A DNA stretch of 64,000 nt from Faecalicatena sp. Marseille-Q4148 (GTDB taxonomy: Bacteria; Bacillota; Clostridia; Lachnospirales; Lachnospiraceae), in contig CP073692.1 of assembly GCA_018228665.1 (NCBI GenBank), positions 3,158,641 to 3,222,640 on the forward strand, written 5' to 3'. The notes under the pieces were generated by a model that ran no database searches, was not told the origin of the DNA, and saw nothing but the letters and a program-made list of their open reading frames with translations. Of this stretch, positions 18,286 through 31,419 are shown piece after piece. The position numbers and the translations under genes were made by a program. Each line of letters begins with the position of its first letter. Position 1 is the first letter of the stretch.

Positions 18286-18327
18286 ATCGCTGTGCAGGAA
18301 AACCATAAGAATATCTGTTATAAAATA

Positions 18328-18360
18328 TTTCCGGGGATGAAAAAATCTCCGGAAATTTTT
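18328..18360 (+). terminator. Terminator after the C39 peptidase gene
   Basis: An 11-bp stem (18328-18338 with 18345-18355, one G-T pair), then five T. Confidence 0.8.
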
Positions 18361-18394
18361 CTATGCACAGGAGACTTTTCCGGACACATATTTT

Positions 18395-18428
18395 TTGTAC
18401 CGGATTCTAATTTGTACGATGTTCTAAT
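18395..18428 (+). promoter_or_regulatory. Tandem 17-bp direct repeat upstream of the ABC exporter operon
   Basis: Two adjoining copies, 18395-18411 and 18412-18428, share TTGTAC and TTCTAAT with four differing bases between. They lie 70-100 bases before the ABC gene start, the usual place for a regulator binding site. No regulator gene is adjacent. Confidence 0.5.
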
Positions 18429-18494
18429 TGCTATTTGAAGATGGAAATTATATAATTAAAATAGTGAAAACAAAATAGAATGAGGAGGGTGAAA

Positions 18495-20249
18495 ATGAAT
18501 TCGTTTCAATTTATTATGCAGTATGTGAAGAAATTCCGCATTCAGTACATCGTCGGAATTATTACGTTATTTGTCGTAGATTTTGCGAATCTGTTCATTC
18601 CGAAAATGACCGGTACGATCACAGACGGCCTGACTGCAAGGACAATGGGGTGGGATGGTGTAAAGTCATGTTTGCTGACGCTGTTTTTGCTCGGACTGAC
18701 ACTGGCAGTCGGCAGATTTTTGTGGCGCTATTTTCTCTTCGGATCGGCAAGAGCGATTGAACGGGAACTGCGAAATGAAATGTTCCGGCATCTGGAAGAG
18801 ATGAGCGTAGAGTATTACAACGAGCATAAAACAGGAGATCTGATGACACGTTTTACAAGTGATCTGAACGCGGTGCGTATGTCCATCGGGCCGGCGGTTA
18901 TCTGTGTGTTTGATGCAGTTGTAATGACGATCATGGTTATTTGTCAGATGATGCTTTATGTCGATGTAAAGCTGACACTCATTGCAATCATTCCCATGTT
19001 TCTTATCTGTGTCGGGGAAATCTATTACGGAAAAGTGATGCACAGGCGTTTTCGCAAGCGCCAGGAAGCAGTGTCGGATTTGACGGATTTTGTGCAGGAA
19101 AGCTTTTCCGGAGTCAGAGTTGTCAAGGCGTTCGTGCAGGAAAAAGCACAGCGGTACGCATTTGCAAAAGAAAATAAAAATACAATGGAGCGCAATCTTG
19201 ATGTAGTGCGTCTTCAGTCAGTAATCATGCCGCTTCTTGATGTTATCATTGGCCTGTCAACACTGGCTGCACTTTTATACGGTGGTTATCTGGCGCTTGC
19301 CGGAGATATTACGCTCGGACGCTTTGTTGCATTTAACCAGTATATTAATATGCTTGTCTGGCCGATGCTTGCCTGCGGAGATGCAATTAACATGTTCTCA
19401 CAGGGAGCAGCGTCCATTAAGCGTATCCAGGAAGTCCTGGAAGAAAAGCCGGAGATCTTTGACCGTGAGGACGCGGAAGATATTGAGAAAATAAAAGGCG
19501 ATATCAGATTTTGTGATCTGACATTCATCCACCGCGGACATAGCGAGCCGACACTCAGGCATATTTCTCTTGATGTACCTGCCGGAACAACGCTTGCGGT
19601 CATCGGGCGTACCGGAAATGGAAAGTCAACACTTGTGAATCTGCTTCTGCACCTCTACAATACGAAGCCGGGTATGATTTTGATCGATGGGAAAGATATT
19701 AATGCTATTTCTTTAAAAACGCTTCGGGAAAATATTGCGTATGTGCCTCAGGATAATTTTCTGTTTTCAGATACGCTGAAATCCAACATTGCATTTGGAG
19801 CAGAAGAGGAAGATATGGATGCAATCGTGCGGGCAACGGAATCTGCCTGCATTCACGAAAATATTGTTGCATTTCCGGATGGATATGAAACGATTGTCGG
19901 AGAGCGCGGTGTAACACTATCCGGCGGACAAAAACAGCGAAGCTCAATTGCGCGTGCCCTTATGAAAGATGCGCCAATCTTAATTTTGGATGATGCGCTG
20001 TCAGCAGTTGATACGAAAACAGAAGAACATATTTTAACAAATCTCAGAAAAAACCGTGCAGGTAAGACAACCATTCTGATCGCACACCGCATTTCGACAA
20101 TCCAGAACGCGGATATTATTATGGTGCTGGAAGACGGGGAAGCGAAAGAAATCGGAAACCATGCTGAGCTGATGGCGCGGAAGGGGATTTATCATGATAT
20201 GTTTGAAAAGCAGCAGCTTGAGGCAGCAAAGGGAGGTGAGATCTCATGA
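18495..20249 (+). CDS. ABC exporter subunit 1 (membrane domain plus ATPase)
   Basis: A 584-residue half-transporter: six membrane segments in the first 310 residues, then an ATPase domain with Walker A IGRTGNGKSTLVNLL, signature LSGGQKQRSSIARAL, Walker B ILILDDALSAVDT and switch histidine AHR. The start is ATG 18495, 4 bases after GAGGAGGGTG; a closer upstream ATG at 18480 would overlap the site. It overlaps the second subunit by 4 bases, so the two form a heterodimeric multidrug/lipid-type exporter. In this subunit the residue after Walker B is D instead of E (ILILDD), typical of the degenerate site in heterodimers. Confidence 0.93.
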   Translation: MNSFQFIMQYVKKFRIQYIVGIITLFVVDFANLFIPKMTGTITDGLTARTMGWDGVKSCLLTLFLLGLTLAVGRFLWRYFLFGSARAIERELRNEMFRHLEEMSVEYYNEHKTGDLMTRFTSDLNAVRMSIGPAVICVFDAVVMTIMVICQMMLYVDVKLTLIAIIPMFLICVGEIYYGKVMHRRFRKRQEAVSDLTDFVQESFSGVRVVKAFVQEKAQRYAFAKENKNTMERNLDVVRLQSVIMPLLDVIIGLSTLAALLYGGYLALAGDITLGRFVAFNQYINMLVWPMLACGDAINMFSQGAASIKRIQEVLEEKPEIFDREDAEDIEKIKGDIRFCDLTFIHRGHSEPTLRHISLDVPAGTTLAVIGRTGNGKSTLVNLLLHLYNTKPGMILIDGKDINAISLKTLRENIAYVPQDNFLFSDTLKSNIAFGAEEEDMDAIVRATESACIHENIVAFPDGYETIVGERGVTLSGGQKQRSSIARALMKDAPILILDDALSAVDTKTEEHILTNLRKNRAGKTTILIAHRISTIQNADIIMVLEDGEAKEIGNHAELMARKGIYHDMFEKQQLEAAKGGEIS

Positions 20250-22219
20250 AACGTTTATTATCTTATCTGAAACCGCATAAATGGGTCATGATGATCGCGA
20301 CAATCCTTGTTCTTGGAATTATTGTTGTGGAATTGTACCGTCCGATTATTATTGGCGATGCAATTGATGATTATATTAATGGATATTATCATCCGTATAT
20401 AGAGGCCGAAAAGACAGATGAAGATGCGGTGTCTTATCACGGTATCTATCTGGAACGATATAATGGAAAACCGAAAAGTGACGGGAAGTATTATCAGATT
20501 TTTCTATATCACGACAAATACTATATGGCAGAAGAAATCAATGCAGATGAATGCCGCGAGTTAAAAGAAGGAGAAAATAGCGTGCTGAAGACATATGTGG
20601 ATGCAGGCGCACCGCTCCTTTTGCACGATGAGCTGACAGAACTTAGGCAAAGTGATTTTCATGGGATTCTTCTTGCGGCAGGCGTTTATCTTCTGATGCT
20701 GGCGCTTGGGTTTGTATTAAATGCGGTAGATACATGGATGCTCCAGAAAATGGGACAGAATATTATTTACAAGATGAGAGAAGAAGTATTCGCTCATATT
20801 CATAGTTTGTCGCTGAATTTCTTTAATACAACTCCGGTCGGAAAACTTGTCACGCGTGTTTCAAACGATACCGAAGCAATCAACGAGCTGTTTTCGACGA
20901 TCCTTGTGAAGCTGTTTAAAAATATTGTGAAGATTATCGGCTATGCCGTTGTCATGCTTTCGATTGATGTGCGGATGGCGGGAATCTCATTTCTGCTTTT
21001 ACCGCTTGTTACGGTGCTTACGTTTGTATTCCGATTTTTGTCAAGAAAGGCATACCAGATTACAAGAAATAAAATTACAGAACTGAATACATTTCTGTCA
21101 GAGCATATTTCCGGTATGAAGCTGATCCAGATTTTCGCGAGGGAAGAAGAACGATATCGGAAGTTTGAAAAGAAATCGTATGAGCTGTACCGGGCAAACT
21201 GGCGTGAGACGATGACATTTGCTGTATTTCGGCCATCGATCTATCTTGTATCAATCGCGGCAATGGTAATCGTGATTGGAACCGGAAGCAGGTCAGTGCT
21301 TGACGGAACACTGTCACTTGGTACATTATTTATTTTCATTACCTATATCAGTTCCTTCTTTGAACCGATACAGGAGCTGGCAGAGCAGTTTGGTACGCTT
21401 CAGTCTGCCCTTGCTTCTGCGGAGAAGATTTTTGCAATTCTCGATGAAAAGCCGGAGATTGTGAATCCGCCACAGCCAAAACCAATCGATATCAAGGGAA
21501 AGATTGAGTTTCGTCATGTGTGGTTTGCATATGAGAAGGATGATTATATCCTAAAAGATGTAAGCTTCGTGATCGAGCCTGGACAAAAAACGGCATTTGT
21601 CGGGGCGACAGGCGCCGGAAAGACATCAATCCTTAATCTGATCGGAAGGTATTTTGATATTCAGAAAGGACAGATTCTTCTGGACGGCGTTGACATTCGG
21701 GAGATTGACACAGATGTGCTGAGAGGAGCTATCGGACAGGTGCAGCAGGATGTATTTATTTTTACCGGAGATATTAAGGGAAATATTACGCTGAACAATG
21801 ACAAGATATCGTTGGAAGAAGTAAAAGCGGCAGCCAGAACAGTAAATGCCGATTCCTTTATCGAAAAACTTCCGGGCGGTTATGATGAACCGGTAACGGA
21901 GCGGGGAAGTACCTTTTCAGCCGGACAGCGGCAGCTTTTGTCTTTTGCGAGAACGCTTGCCTATGATCCGAAAATCCTTGTACTGGATGAAGCGACAGCG
22001 AATATTGATACGGAAACAGAGAGTTTGATTACAGATGCACTTTCCAGACTGATGAATGGCCGTACAACAATTATGGTTGCACATCGTTTGTCAACGATAC
22101 AGCACGCAGATCAGATTATTGTTATGCATAAAGGACAGATCCAGGAATCGGGAACACATCAGGAGTTGTTGAAAAAGGGCGGTATGTATAAAAATCTGTA
22201 TGATCTTCAGATTGTGTAG
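20246..22219 (+). CDS. ABC exporter subunit 2 with large extracellular insert
   Basis: A 657-residue half-transporter, partner of the preceding gene. Membrane span 1 (about residues 12-35) is followed by an insertion of roughly 100 residues (about 40-135: charged, tyrosine-rich, with ETDEDAV-like and KYYMAEEIN segments) before span 2. That insert explains why it is about 70 residues longer than subunit 1. The ATPase domain has GATGAGKTSILNL, SAGQRQLLSFARTL and LVLDEATANIDTETE, so this half keeps the catalytic glutamate. A bidirectional terminator follows. Confidence 0.93.
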   Translation: MKRLLSYLKPHKWVMMIATILVLGIIVVELYRPIIIGDAIDDYINGYYHPYIEAEKTDEDAVSYHGIYLERYNGKPKSDGKYYQIFLYHDKYYMAEEINADECRELKEGENSVLKTYVDAGAPLLLHDELTELRQSDFHGILLAAGVYLLMLALGFVLNAVDTWMLQKMGQNIIYKMREEVFAHIHSLSLNFFNTTPVGKLVTRVSNDTEAINELFSTILVKLFKNIVKIIGYAVVMLSIDVRMAGISFLLLPLVTVLTFVFRFLSRKAYQITRNKITELNTFLSEHISGMKLIQIFAREEERYRKFEKKSYELYRANWRETMTFAVFRPSIYLVSIAAMVIVIGTGSRSVLDGTLSLGTLFIFITYISSFFEPIQELAEQFGTLQSALASAEKIFAILDEKPEIVNPPQPKPIDIKGKIEFRHVWFAYEKDDYILKDVSFVIEPGQKTAFVGATGAGKTSILNLIGRYFDIQKGQILLDGVDIREIDTDVLRGAIGQVQQDVFIFTGDIKGNITLNNDKISLEEVKAAARTVNADSFIEKLPGGYDEPVTERGSTFSAGQRQLLSFARTLAYDPKILVLDEATANIDTETESLITDALSRLMNGRTTIMVAHRLSTIQHADQIIVMHKGQIQESGTHQELLKKGGMYKNLYDLQIV

Positions 22220-22261
22220 TATAAAAAGTATATAAAGGACAGTGTGCCAATGCAGATAAGG

Positions 22262-22305
22262 CGGCAGGGAAAGCATATGATTATGTTATCCCTGCCGTCG
22301 ATTTT
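22262..22305. terminator. Shared terminator between the ABC operon and trpS
   Basis: Stem CGGCAGGGA (22262-22270) with TCCCTGCCG (22289-22297), extended by inner pairs, then seven T on the plus strand. It lies between converging genes. Confidence 0.75.
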
Positions 22306-22306
22306 T

Positions 22307-23404
22307 TTATGCCGGAGTTTCGTCCTCGTATTTGTGTCGGTGTGATTCAATCAGAGCTGCATCGGCAAAATAATTGATCTTCATTGCATCTTTCACTTCA
22401 TCAAGTGTCTCTGCTGCAATGGCGCGCGCCTGCTCACTTCCTTCTTTTAGTATTTCATAAACGGCAGAAATGTCCTTTTCGTATATTGCCCGTCTTTTGC
22501 GGACAGGCTCCAGTTCTTCCTGAAGAATCTCATTGAGAAATTTTTTTAATTTTACATCCCCGAGTCCACCTCTCTGATAGTGTGCCTTTAATTCGTCCAG
22601 ACAGGCATAATCCGGTAAATATTGTGCGAAATGGCGGTCTTCGCAAAAGGCGTCAAGATAGGTAAATACAGTATTTCCTTCGATATGTCCCGGATCTGAA
22701 ACCTGGATATGAAGGGGATCGGTAAACATTCCCATAACTTTTTTCCGGATTTCATCAGGCGTATCCGCCAGATAAATACAGTTTCCGAGAGATTTACTCA
22801 TTTTTGCCGTTCCATCTGTCCCCGGCAGCCGCCGACAGACTTTCTTTTGCGGAAGTAATGCTTCCGGTTCCACTAAAATATCCTTGTAGATAGAATTGAA
22901 TTTTCGGACGATTTCCCGTGTCTGTTCAATCATCGGAAGCTGATCTTCGCCGACAGGAACTGTTGTTGCTTTAAATGCGGTAATATCTGCAGCCTGGCTG
23001 ATTGGATAACAGAGAAAGCCTGCCGGAAGATTTGCTTCAAAGTGTTTTGACTGCATCTCTGCTTTGACGGTGGGGTTTCTGTAGAGTCTTGCTGTATTCA
23101 CCAGATTCATATAATAGAAAGTAAGTTCTGTAAGTTCAGGAATCTGCGACTGGATCAGCAGAGTTGAAATGGACGGATCAAGTCCTACCGACAGATAATC
23201 AAGAGCTACCTCGATGATGCTCTGTCGGATCTTTTCCGGATTGTCGAAATTGTCTGTGAGTGCCTGTGCATCTGCAATCATAATCAGGACTTTATCATAT
23301 TGACCTGAATTTTGCAGTGTTACCCGTCGTTTTAGTGTACTGACATAATGTCCAAGATGCAGTCTGCCGGTTGGTCTGTCTCCCGTTAAAATAATTTTGT
23401 TCAT
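22307..23404 (-). CDS. trpS: Tryptophanyl-tRNA synthetase
   Basis: A 365-residue class I synthetase that charges tRNA-Trp. The HIGH-type motif is [10 protein letters not shown] near the N-terminus and KMSKS is present (AKMSKSLGN), with the [16 protein letters not shown] segment between. It is a slightly divergent, longer form of the usual 330-residue enzyme. It is the only gene read on the minus strand in this part of the window. Its control is given by the Trp T-box leader upstream (23405-23781). A tRNA-Trp gene is also in the window at 29345. Confidence 0.95.
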   Translation of the reverse strand: MNKIILTGDRPTGRLHLGHYVSTLKRRVTLQNSGQYDKVLIMIADAQALTDNFDNPEKIRQSIIEVALDYLSVGLDPSISTLLIQSQIPELTELTFYYMNLVNTARLYRNPTVKAEMQSKHFEANLPAGFLCYPISQAADITAFKATTVPVGEDQLPMIEQTREIVRKFNSIYKDILVEPEALLPQKKVCRRLPGTDGTAKMSKSLGNCIYLADTPDEIRKKVMGMFTDPLHIQVSDPGHIEGNTVFTYLDAFCEDRHFAQYLPDYACLDELKAHYQRGGLGDVKLKKFLNEILQEELEPVRKRRAIYEKDISAVYEILKEGSEQARAIAAETLDEVKDAMKINYFADAALIESHRHKYEDETPA

Positions 23405-23781
23405 TTGAAAGCTCCTTTCACATAATAACTGTTTTGTTCTGCCAAAGAGAAGTCAATCATGAAAAATCATAAAACAGAAAATAAAAAACGCCCCGGACAG
23501 AACGATAATTCTGTCAAGGACGAATAAGACAATTTATCCGCGGTGCCACCTTGATTTATGGTATGCCCATACGCTTAGCAGGATACTAACATATCCCCGG
23601 CAACTAACGTATGCCAGCACGTTGCAGAATACTCTGTGAGAAAACACATTTGACTGCACCCTCAGCGGTCCATTTGACAACTTGTTTCTTACCTGCATCT
23701 CAGCATCACAGGCTCTCTGTAAAGGCATCATTGCCGTTATCTCCGCTTCAACGGTTTGGTTATTGATTTTTCTATACTGTA
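23405..23781 (-). promoter_or_regulatory. Tryptophan T-box riboswitch of trpS with its promoter and terminator
   Basis: Read on the minus strand. The promoter is TTGACA (23804-23799), 17-base spacer, TACAGT (23781-23776). Stem I follows, with AGATA-type bulge elements and a specifier codon TGG at 23672-23670 in the context AAATGGACC, which predicts tRNA-Trp sensing. The universal T-box AAGGTGGCACCGCGG is at 23552-23538. The terminator hairpin occupies 23522-23489 with a T-run at 23488-23483. Uncharged tRNA-Trp should stabilise the antiterminator and turn on trpS. Confidence 0.92.
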
Positions 23782-23903
23782 ACACCGGGGGAGAAGGGTG
23801 TCAAGAATTATGATTTGCTTAGGGAATATTTCCGCAGTGCATTTGACAGAGTTTCAGAAAAAAATGATGCAAAATCTTTGGAAAATATTTGAAAAAAATG
23901 AGA

Positions 23904-23932
23904 TTGACATGGCAAAGGTAACATGCTAGAAT
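23904..23932 (+). promoter_or_regulatory. rRNA promoter P1
   Basis: TTGACA at 23904-23909, 17-base spacer, TAGAAT at 23927-23932; first of three tandem promoters before 16S rRNA. Confidence 0.75.
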
Positions 23933-24018
23933 AGAATCACTGTAGACATGACAGGATCTGACAAATATTTATAAATATCCAGTTCAAATAGCGAATTGAA
24001 AAAATATTAAAAAAGATG

Positions 24019-24047
24019 TTGACATGAAAACAGCAATGTGATATTAT
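24019..24047 (+). promoter_or_regulatory. rRNA promoter P2
   Basis: TTGACA at 24019-24024, 17-base spacer, TATTAT at 24042-24047. A GAGCTGTC element follows the -10, as it does after P3. Confidence 0.8.
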
Positions 24048-24101
24048 AAATGAGCTGTCGCAAAGACAACAAGGACTTGAAAAAATAAAATAAAAAAGTT
24101 C

Positions 24102-24130
24102 TTGACAAAGCAAATCAGTTATGATAAACT
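24102..24130 (+). promoter_or_regulatory. rRNA promoter P3
   Basis: TTGACA at 24102-24107, 17-base spacer, TAAACT at 24125-24130. Confidence 0.75.
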
Positions 24131-24162
24131 AGATGAGCTGTCAAATGACAGAGAACCTTGAA

Positions 24163-24180
24163 AACTAAACAATAGACAAC
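24163..24180 (+). other. 16S rRNA processing stem, 5' strand
   Basis: 18 bases complementary (one mismatch) to 25852-25869 downstream of 16S; together they would form the RNase III stalk that releases pre-16S. Confidence 0.7.
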
Positions 24181-24300
24181 AACCCTGAAAATTTCTTTAA
24201 AGAGATTTCAGAACGAGTTGGACACAAAAGTCTAACGACCTAAAAACAGTAATTATGGATGAATTAGCTAGCAGTTGATTCGCCAAGAACAAACACTTTT

Positions 24301-25834
<1,534 letters not shown>

Positions 25835-25851
25835 AAGAAGAAGTAAGAGCT

Positions 25852-25869
25852 GTTGTCTATTGTTGAGTT
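25852..25869 (+). other. 16S rRNA processing stem, 3' strand
   Basis: Pairs with 24163-24180; see that entry. Confidence 0.7.
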
Positions 25870-25886
25870 ATTAAGTACTCAATGCT

Positions 25887-26003
25887 TCTGGTGGCGATGC
25901 GCTTAGGGGAGACACCTGTTCCCATCCCGAACACGATGGTTAAGACCTAAGCGGCCGATGGTACTGCACTGGAGACGGTGTGGGAGAGTAGGTGGCCGCC
26001 AGA
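25887..26003 (+). rRNA. rrf: 5S ribosomal RNA
   Basis: A 117-base 5S gene. Closing stem TCTGGTGGC with GCCGCCAGA, and the CCCATCCCGAACACG loop B/C region is clear. It lies between the 16S and 23S genes instead of after 23S; no second 5S is found downstream of 23S before the tRNAs. Confidence 0.95.
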
Positions 26004-26026
26004 TCATAAAAGAATAAACACTCTAT

Positions 26027-26099
26027 GGGGGTATAGCTCAGTTGGGAGAGCGCCTGCCTTGCAAGCAGGAGGTCACGAGTTCGAATCTCGTTATCTCCA
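26027..26099 (+). tRNA. tRNA-Ala (TGC)
   Basis: A 73-base cloverleaf: acceptor GGGGGTA/TATCTCC, D arm TAGCTCAGTTGGGAGAGC, anticodon loop CTTGCAA with TGC, T arm with TTCGAAT. It sits in the 16S-23S spacer. CCA is not encoded. Confidence 0.95.
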
Positions 26100-26124
26100 C
26101 TGTGTCGGAAGACACACATAGAAT

Positions 26125-26151
26125 GTACCTTGAAAACCGCATATAAGAAAT
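26125..26151 (+). other. 23S rRNA processing stem, 5' strand
   Basis: 27 bases nearly complementary to 29223-29249; the pair brackets 23S rRNA and would form its RNase III stalk. Confidence 0.75.
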
Positions 26152-26301
26152 AAATTGATGAAAATATCAAGACATCCGAGGTAATTGTTATTAAATAATA
26201 ATTATTCGAAACACTGATTCAAATGAATCAAACCTAATTACCAACGCATGCAACGCTATGCATGTGTAGCTAACGTCCATTCCCGTGGACGAAGGCAAGT
26301 T

Positions 26302-29187
<2,886 letters not shown>

Positions 29188-29222
29188 GTGAGGTAAGGAT
29201 AGGAAAGTGAACGAAGGATGAG

Positions 29223-29249
29223 ATTTCTTGTATGTGGTTTTGAAGGTAC
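29223..29249 (+). other. 23S rRNA processing stem, 3' strand
   Basis: Pairs with 26125-26151. Confidence 0.75.
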
Positions 29250-29258
29250 ATAAGACCT

Positions 29259-29332
29259 GGCCCGGTGGCTCAGTTGGTTAGAGCGCCGCCCTGTCACGGC
29301 GGAGGTCGTGGGTTCGAGTCCCATCCGGGTCG
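29259..29332 (+). tRNA. tRNA-Asp (GTC)
   Basis: 74 bases. Acceptor GGCCCGG/CCGGGTC, anticodon loop CTGTCAC giving GTC, T loop TTCGAGT. CCA not encoded. Confidence 0.95.
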
Positions 29333-29344
29333 CTAATTTCATAT

Positions 29345-29415
29345 AGGGGATTGGTCAAATGGTATGACAGGAGTCTCCAAAACTCTTAGCGGGAGTTCGA
29401 TTCTCTCATCCCCTG
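29345..29415 (+). tRNA. tRNA-Trp (CCA)
   Basis: 71 bases. Acceptor AGGGGAT/ATCCCCT, anticodon loop CTCCAAA giving CCA, T loop TTCGATT, discriminator G as expected for Trp. This is a ligand candidate for the trpS T-box at 23405-23781. Confidence 0.93.
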
Positions 29416-29420
29416 TTAAA

Positions 29421-29447
29421 ACCGTCGAGTAGTCGGCGGTTTTTTTG
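29421..29447 (+). terminator. Terminator of the rRNA/tRNA operon
   Basis: ACCGTCGA (29421-29428), loop GTAG, TCGGCGGT (29433-29440), then a run of T. Confidence 0.88.
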
Positions 29448-29595
29448 TGCTTAAAATTTAATAGAACACACGACAGAACATATGAAATATGATACAATTA
29501 AATACGAAAATATGGATTTTGGGGTATAATGTAGAATCTGAAATGTCAACCGATGCAGGACATTTGAAGCTAAGAAGAAGTAGGTGGTGTTAAGT

Positions 29596-30120
29596 ATGAG
29601 GAAAATAACAAAAAGAATAATTGGAATAGCAGTAGGTCTTTTATTATGGGGATTTTTCAGCATCCAAGAGGAGCTTTCGTTTTATGGCATCTACTCCCTC
29701 ATAAGTTATGGTGTTCATGAGATTTCTTCGTTTATTCCGTTTATCTGCCTTTTTGCAACACTTATTTGGTTGATTATTTTAATCAAACAAATACTTCAGA
29801 AAAAGACTACTAGAGAAGATAAATGGTTTGCCTTGCTCCTGGTTGTTTTGCTTGTGTTTCAAGCAAGATATTTTTACACTCAAAAACAAGAACGGTCTGC
29901 TATGATGGTAGTAACAATACAAAGTGTCGATGATCGCAATGGCACGATTACAGTTACTAATGCTGACGGAGATAAAAAGTGCGTTATAGTATTGGAAGCG
30001 CTAGATCTGTTTCGCAATATGGTTGTAGTAGGAGAACAACAGTATTTAGCTTCGTATGATTACCATATGGATAATCCAAATGAGGGAAAACTGTCTAGGC
30101 TTATGATAATTGCGGATTAA
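29596..30120 (+). CDS. Membrane protein of unknown function
   Basis: A 174-residue protein starting at ATG 29596, about 7 bases after AGGTGGT; in-frame GTG codons upstream overlap that site. Three hydrophobic segments occupy the first 100 residues. The last 75 residues look like a small beta-rich domain (MMVVTIQSVDDRNGTITVTN). No family is recognised. It is followed by a hairpin terminator. Confidence 0.6.
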   Translation: MRKITKRIIGIAVGLLLWGFFSIQEELSFYGIYSLISYGVHEISSFIPFICLFATLIWLIILIKQILQKKTTREDKWFALLLVVLLVFQARYFYTQKQERSAMMVVTIQSVDDRNGTITVTNADGDKKCVIVLEALDLFRNMVVVGEQQYLASYDYHMDNPNEGKLSRLMIIAD

Positions 30121-30126
30121 CAAGAG

Positions 30127-30158
30127 AAGGTAATCAACAGAGGTTGGTTATCTTTTTT
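30127..30158 (+). terminator. Terminator after the 174-aa membrane protein gene
   Basis: 12-bp stem with two wobble pairs (30127-30138 with 30143-30154), loop AGAG, then T6. Confidence 0.75.
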
Positions 30159-30296
30159 AGTTATGAAAAAATTTCTCAAATTGAAAAGAAATTAGCGGGT
30201 GGATAGGTCATAGTAAAAAATACAAATTCTACTCTGGAGGGGTGTGAAAATAGGATGCGTTAGGTTATTATTAAAGTAACAGAAGGGAGGGCGCGT

Positions 30297-30443
30297 ATGG
30301 ATTTGATAAAAATTGGAAAATATATTGCAGGAAAAAGAAAAGCATTAGGATTGACACAAAAAGAGTTAGCTGAAAAGTTGGGAATGAGTGATAAGTCTGT
30401 TTCAAAATGGGAATGTGGAGTTTCCCAAACAAAAGGATATTAA
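30297..30443 (+). pseudogene. XRE-family regulator, 5' fragment split by a mobile element
   Basis: The first 39 codons (to 30413) encode the N-terminal helix-turn-helix of an XRE regulator: IAGKRKALGLTQKELAEKLG then MSDKSVSKWE. After the GGGAA at 30409-30413 the sequence belongs to the inserted element and the frame ends after nine foreign codons. The rest of the gene is at 39687-40475. Joining the two parts across the shared GGGAA restores one frame of 301 codons and the family motif KWESGICLPDVS. A GGGAGGG site precedes the ATG. Confidence 0.85.
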
Positions 30444-30491
30444 GGAATAATCTGTGTTTACCTGCTTGCGAATAAAAGAATAATGCTAGTT

Positions 30492-30526
30492 AGAGATACT
30501 GCATAAATGTGCTGGTATCTCTTTTT
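30492..30526 (+). terminator. Terminator at the left end of the mobilizable element
   Basis: AGAGATAC (30492-30499) pairs with GTATCTCT (30515-30522), then T5. It insulates the element from the split XRE gene. Confidence 0.7.
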
Positions 30527-30538
30527 CGTTGGCTTGAA

Positions 30539-30728
30539 ACAACATATTATTTCATTTCTGCTTGATTACTCTAAACTTATCGGGATATGATTTGTCAAGG
30601 GCTTGTTGCGTAAGCAATGCTTAGTACCCTTTACAAATTATGGACGGTTAAGTAGCTTTTCAAAAGCAGAAAAAATAGTAATCTTAAGATTTTGAAATAT
30701 TGTAGCAGGTAGTGGAAAATGGTATAAT
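30539..30728 (+). promoter_or_regulatory. Repeated leader/promoter module, copy 1
   Basis: About 115 bases (30539-30653) are clearly similar to 31612-31720, including TTGTCAAG and CTTGTTGCGTA. A TATAAT -10 box in ATGGTATAAT follows at 30723-30728. The gene-free stretch 30444-30773 is taken up by the terminator at 30492 and this module. Confidence 0.55.
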
Positions 30729-30773
30729 GTAAATACAGAGAAATATATAAATCGGAATTTGGAGGATAATAAG

Positions 30774-31025
30774 ATGTTAGAATTTAAATATGATACTCAA
30801 CTTTTAATAGAAGGCGAAAATCTTGACGAAGATAAAATTAGCGAATATTTCACAAACAATTTTAACGGAGATTGTTTGTTAGCAGTTGGAGATGAAGAAC
30901 TTATAAAAATTCATTTTCATACAAACGAACCATGGAAAGTATTAGAATACTGTTCACAGCTTGGAGAAATTTACGACATTGTTATTGAGGATATGGACAG
31001 GCAAGCGAAAGGTTTAAAAGGCTAA
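30774..31025 (+). CDS. Free-standing FakA/DegV-kinase-like C-terminal domain protein (83 aa)
   Basis: Starts at ATG 30774, after GGAGGA. The sequence LLIEGENLDEDKISEYF, then LLAVGDEELIKIHFHTNEPW and LGEIYDIVIEDM, resembles the C-terminal domain of the fatty-acid kinase subunit FakA (formerly the YloV/dihydroxyacetone-kinase-like family). FakA itself is about 550 residues, and none of the kinase or middle domain is present here. It may bind a partner protein, but the function on a mobile element is unknown. Confidence 0.6.
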   Translation: MLEFKYDTQLLIEGENLDEDKISEYFTNNFNGDCLLAVGDEELIKIHFHTNEPWKVLEYCSQLGEIYDIVIEDMDRQAKGLKG

Positions 31026-31050
31026 ATTCCAGGTTGTAGAGGTGATTAGA

Positions 31051-31359
31051 ATGAAAAAACTATATTGCATGAACTGTGGTACTGAAATAAAAGGTGGAAT
31101 ACCTAACGAATGTTCTTGTGGAGCTGAATTTGATTTAGCAGGTACAAAAAACATAAAAAAAATAATTACAAGCATTATATTCTTTGTAATAATAATGTCT
31201 CCGCTGATTATTCTTATTCAATTTGGCAGACAATATTTACAATCGTCAATTATTTTATATGCTTTACTCCTGATTCTAGGTATTTTTTGGTGTCGTATCG
31301 TACAAACTATTTTAGTTCGTCTTGGGTTAGTAACTATGACGAACATTGAAATTAAATAA
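31051..31359 (+). CDS. Zinc-ribbon membrane protein
   Basis: A 102-residue protein with a four-cysteine ribbon at the N-terminus (CMNCG at residues 5-9, CSCG at about 19-22) and two hydrophobic segments. The start is ATG 31051 with a GAGGTG site. It is cargo of the mobilizable element, 25 bases after the FakA-domain gene and probably in the same transcript. Function unknown. Confidence 0.62.
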   Translation: MKKLYCMNCGTEIKGGIPNECSCGAEFDLAGTKNIKKIITSIIFFVIIMSPLIILIQFGRQYLQSSIILYALLLILGIFWCRIVQTILVRLGLVTMTNIEIK

Positions 31360-31387
31360 CAACAATAACATCTTCATAACTCTACTG

Positions 31388-31419
31388 AGCAGGAAATCTG
31401 AAAAGATCTCCTGCTTTTT
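31388..31419 (+). terminator. Terminator after the zinc-ribbon gene
   Basis: AGCAGGA-A-ATCT, loop GAAA, AGAT-C-TCCTGCT, followed by T5. Confidence 0.8.

Noticed and set aside
30297..30443. Independent 48-residue HTH protein
   Set aside because: Its C-terminus is element sequence, and the missing half of the same gene is found intact and in frame at 39687.
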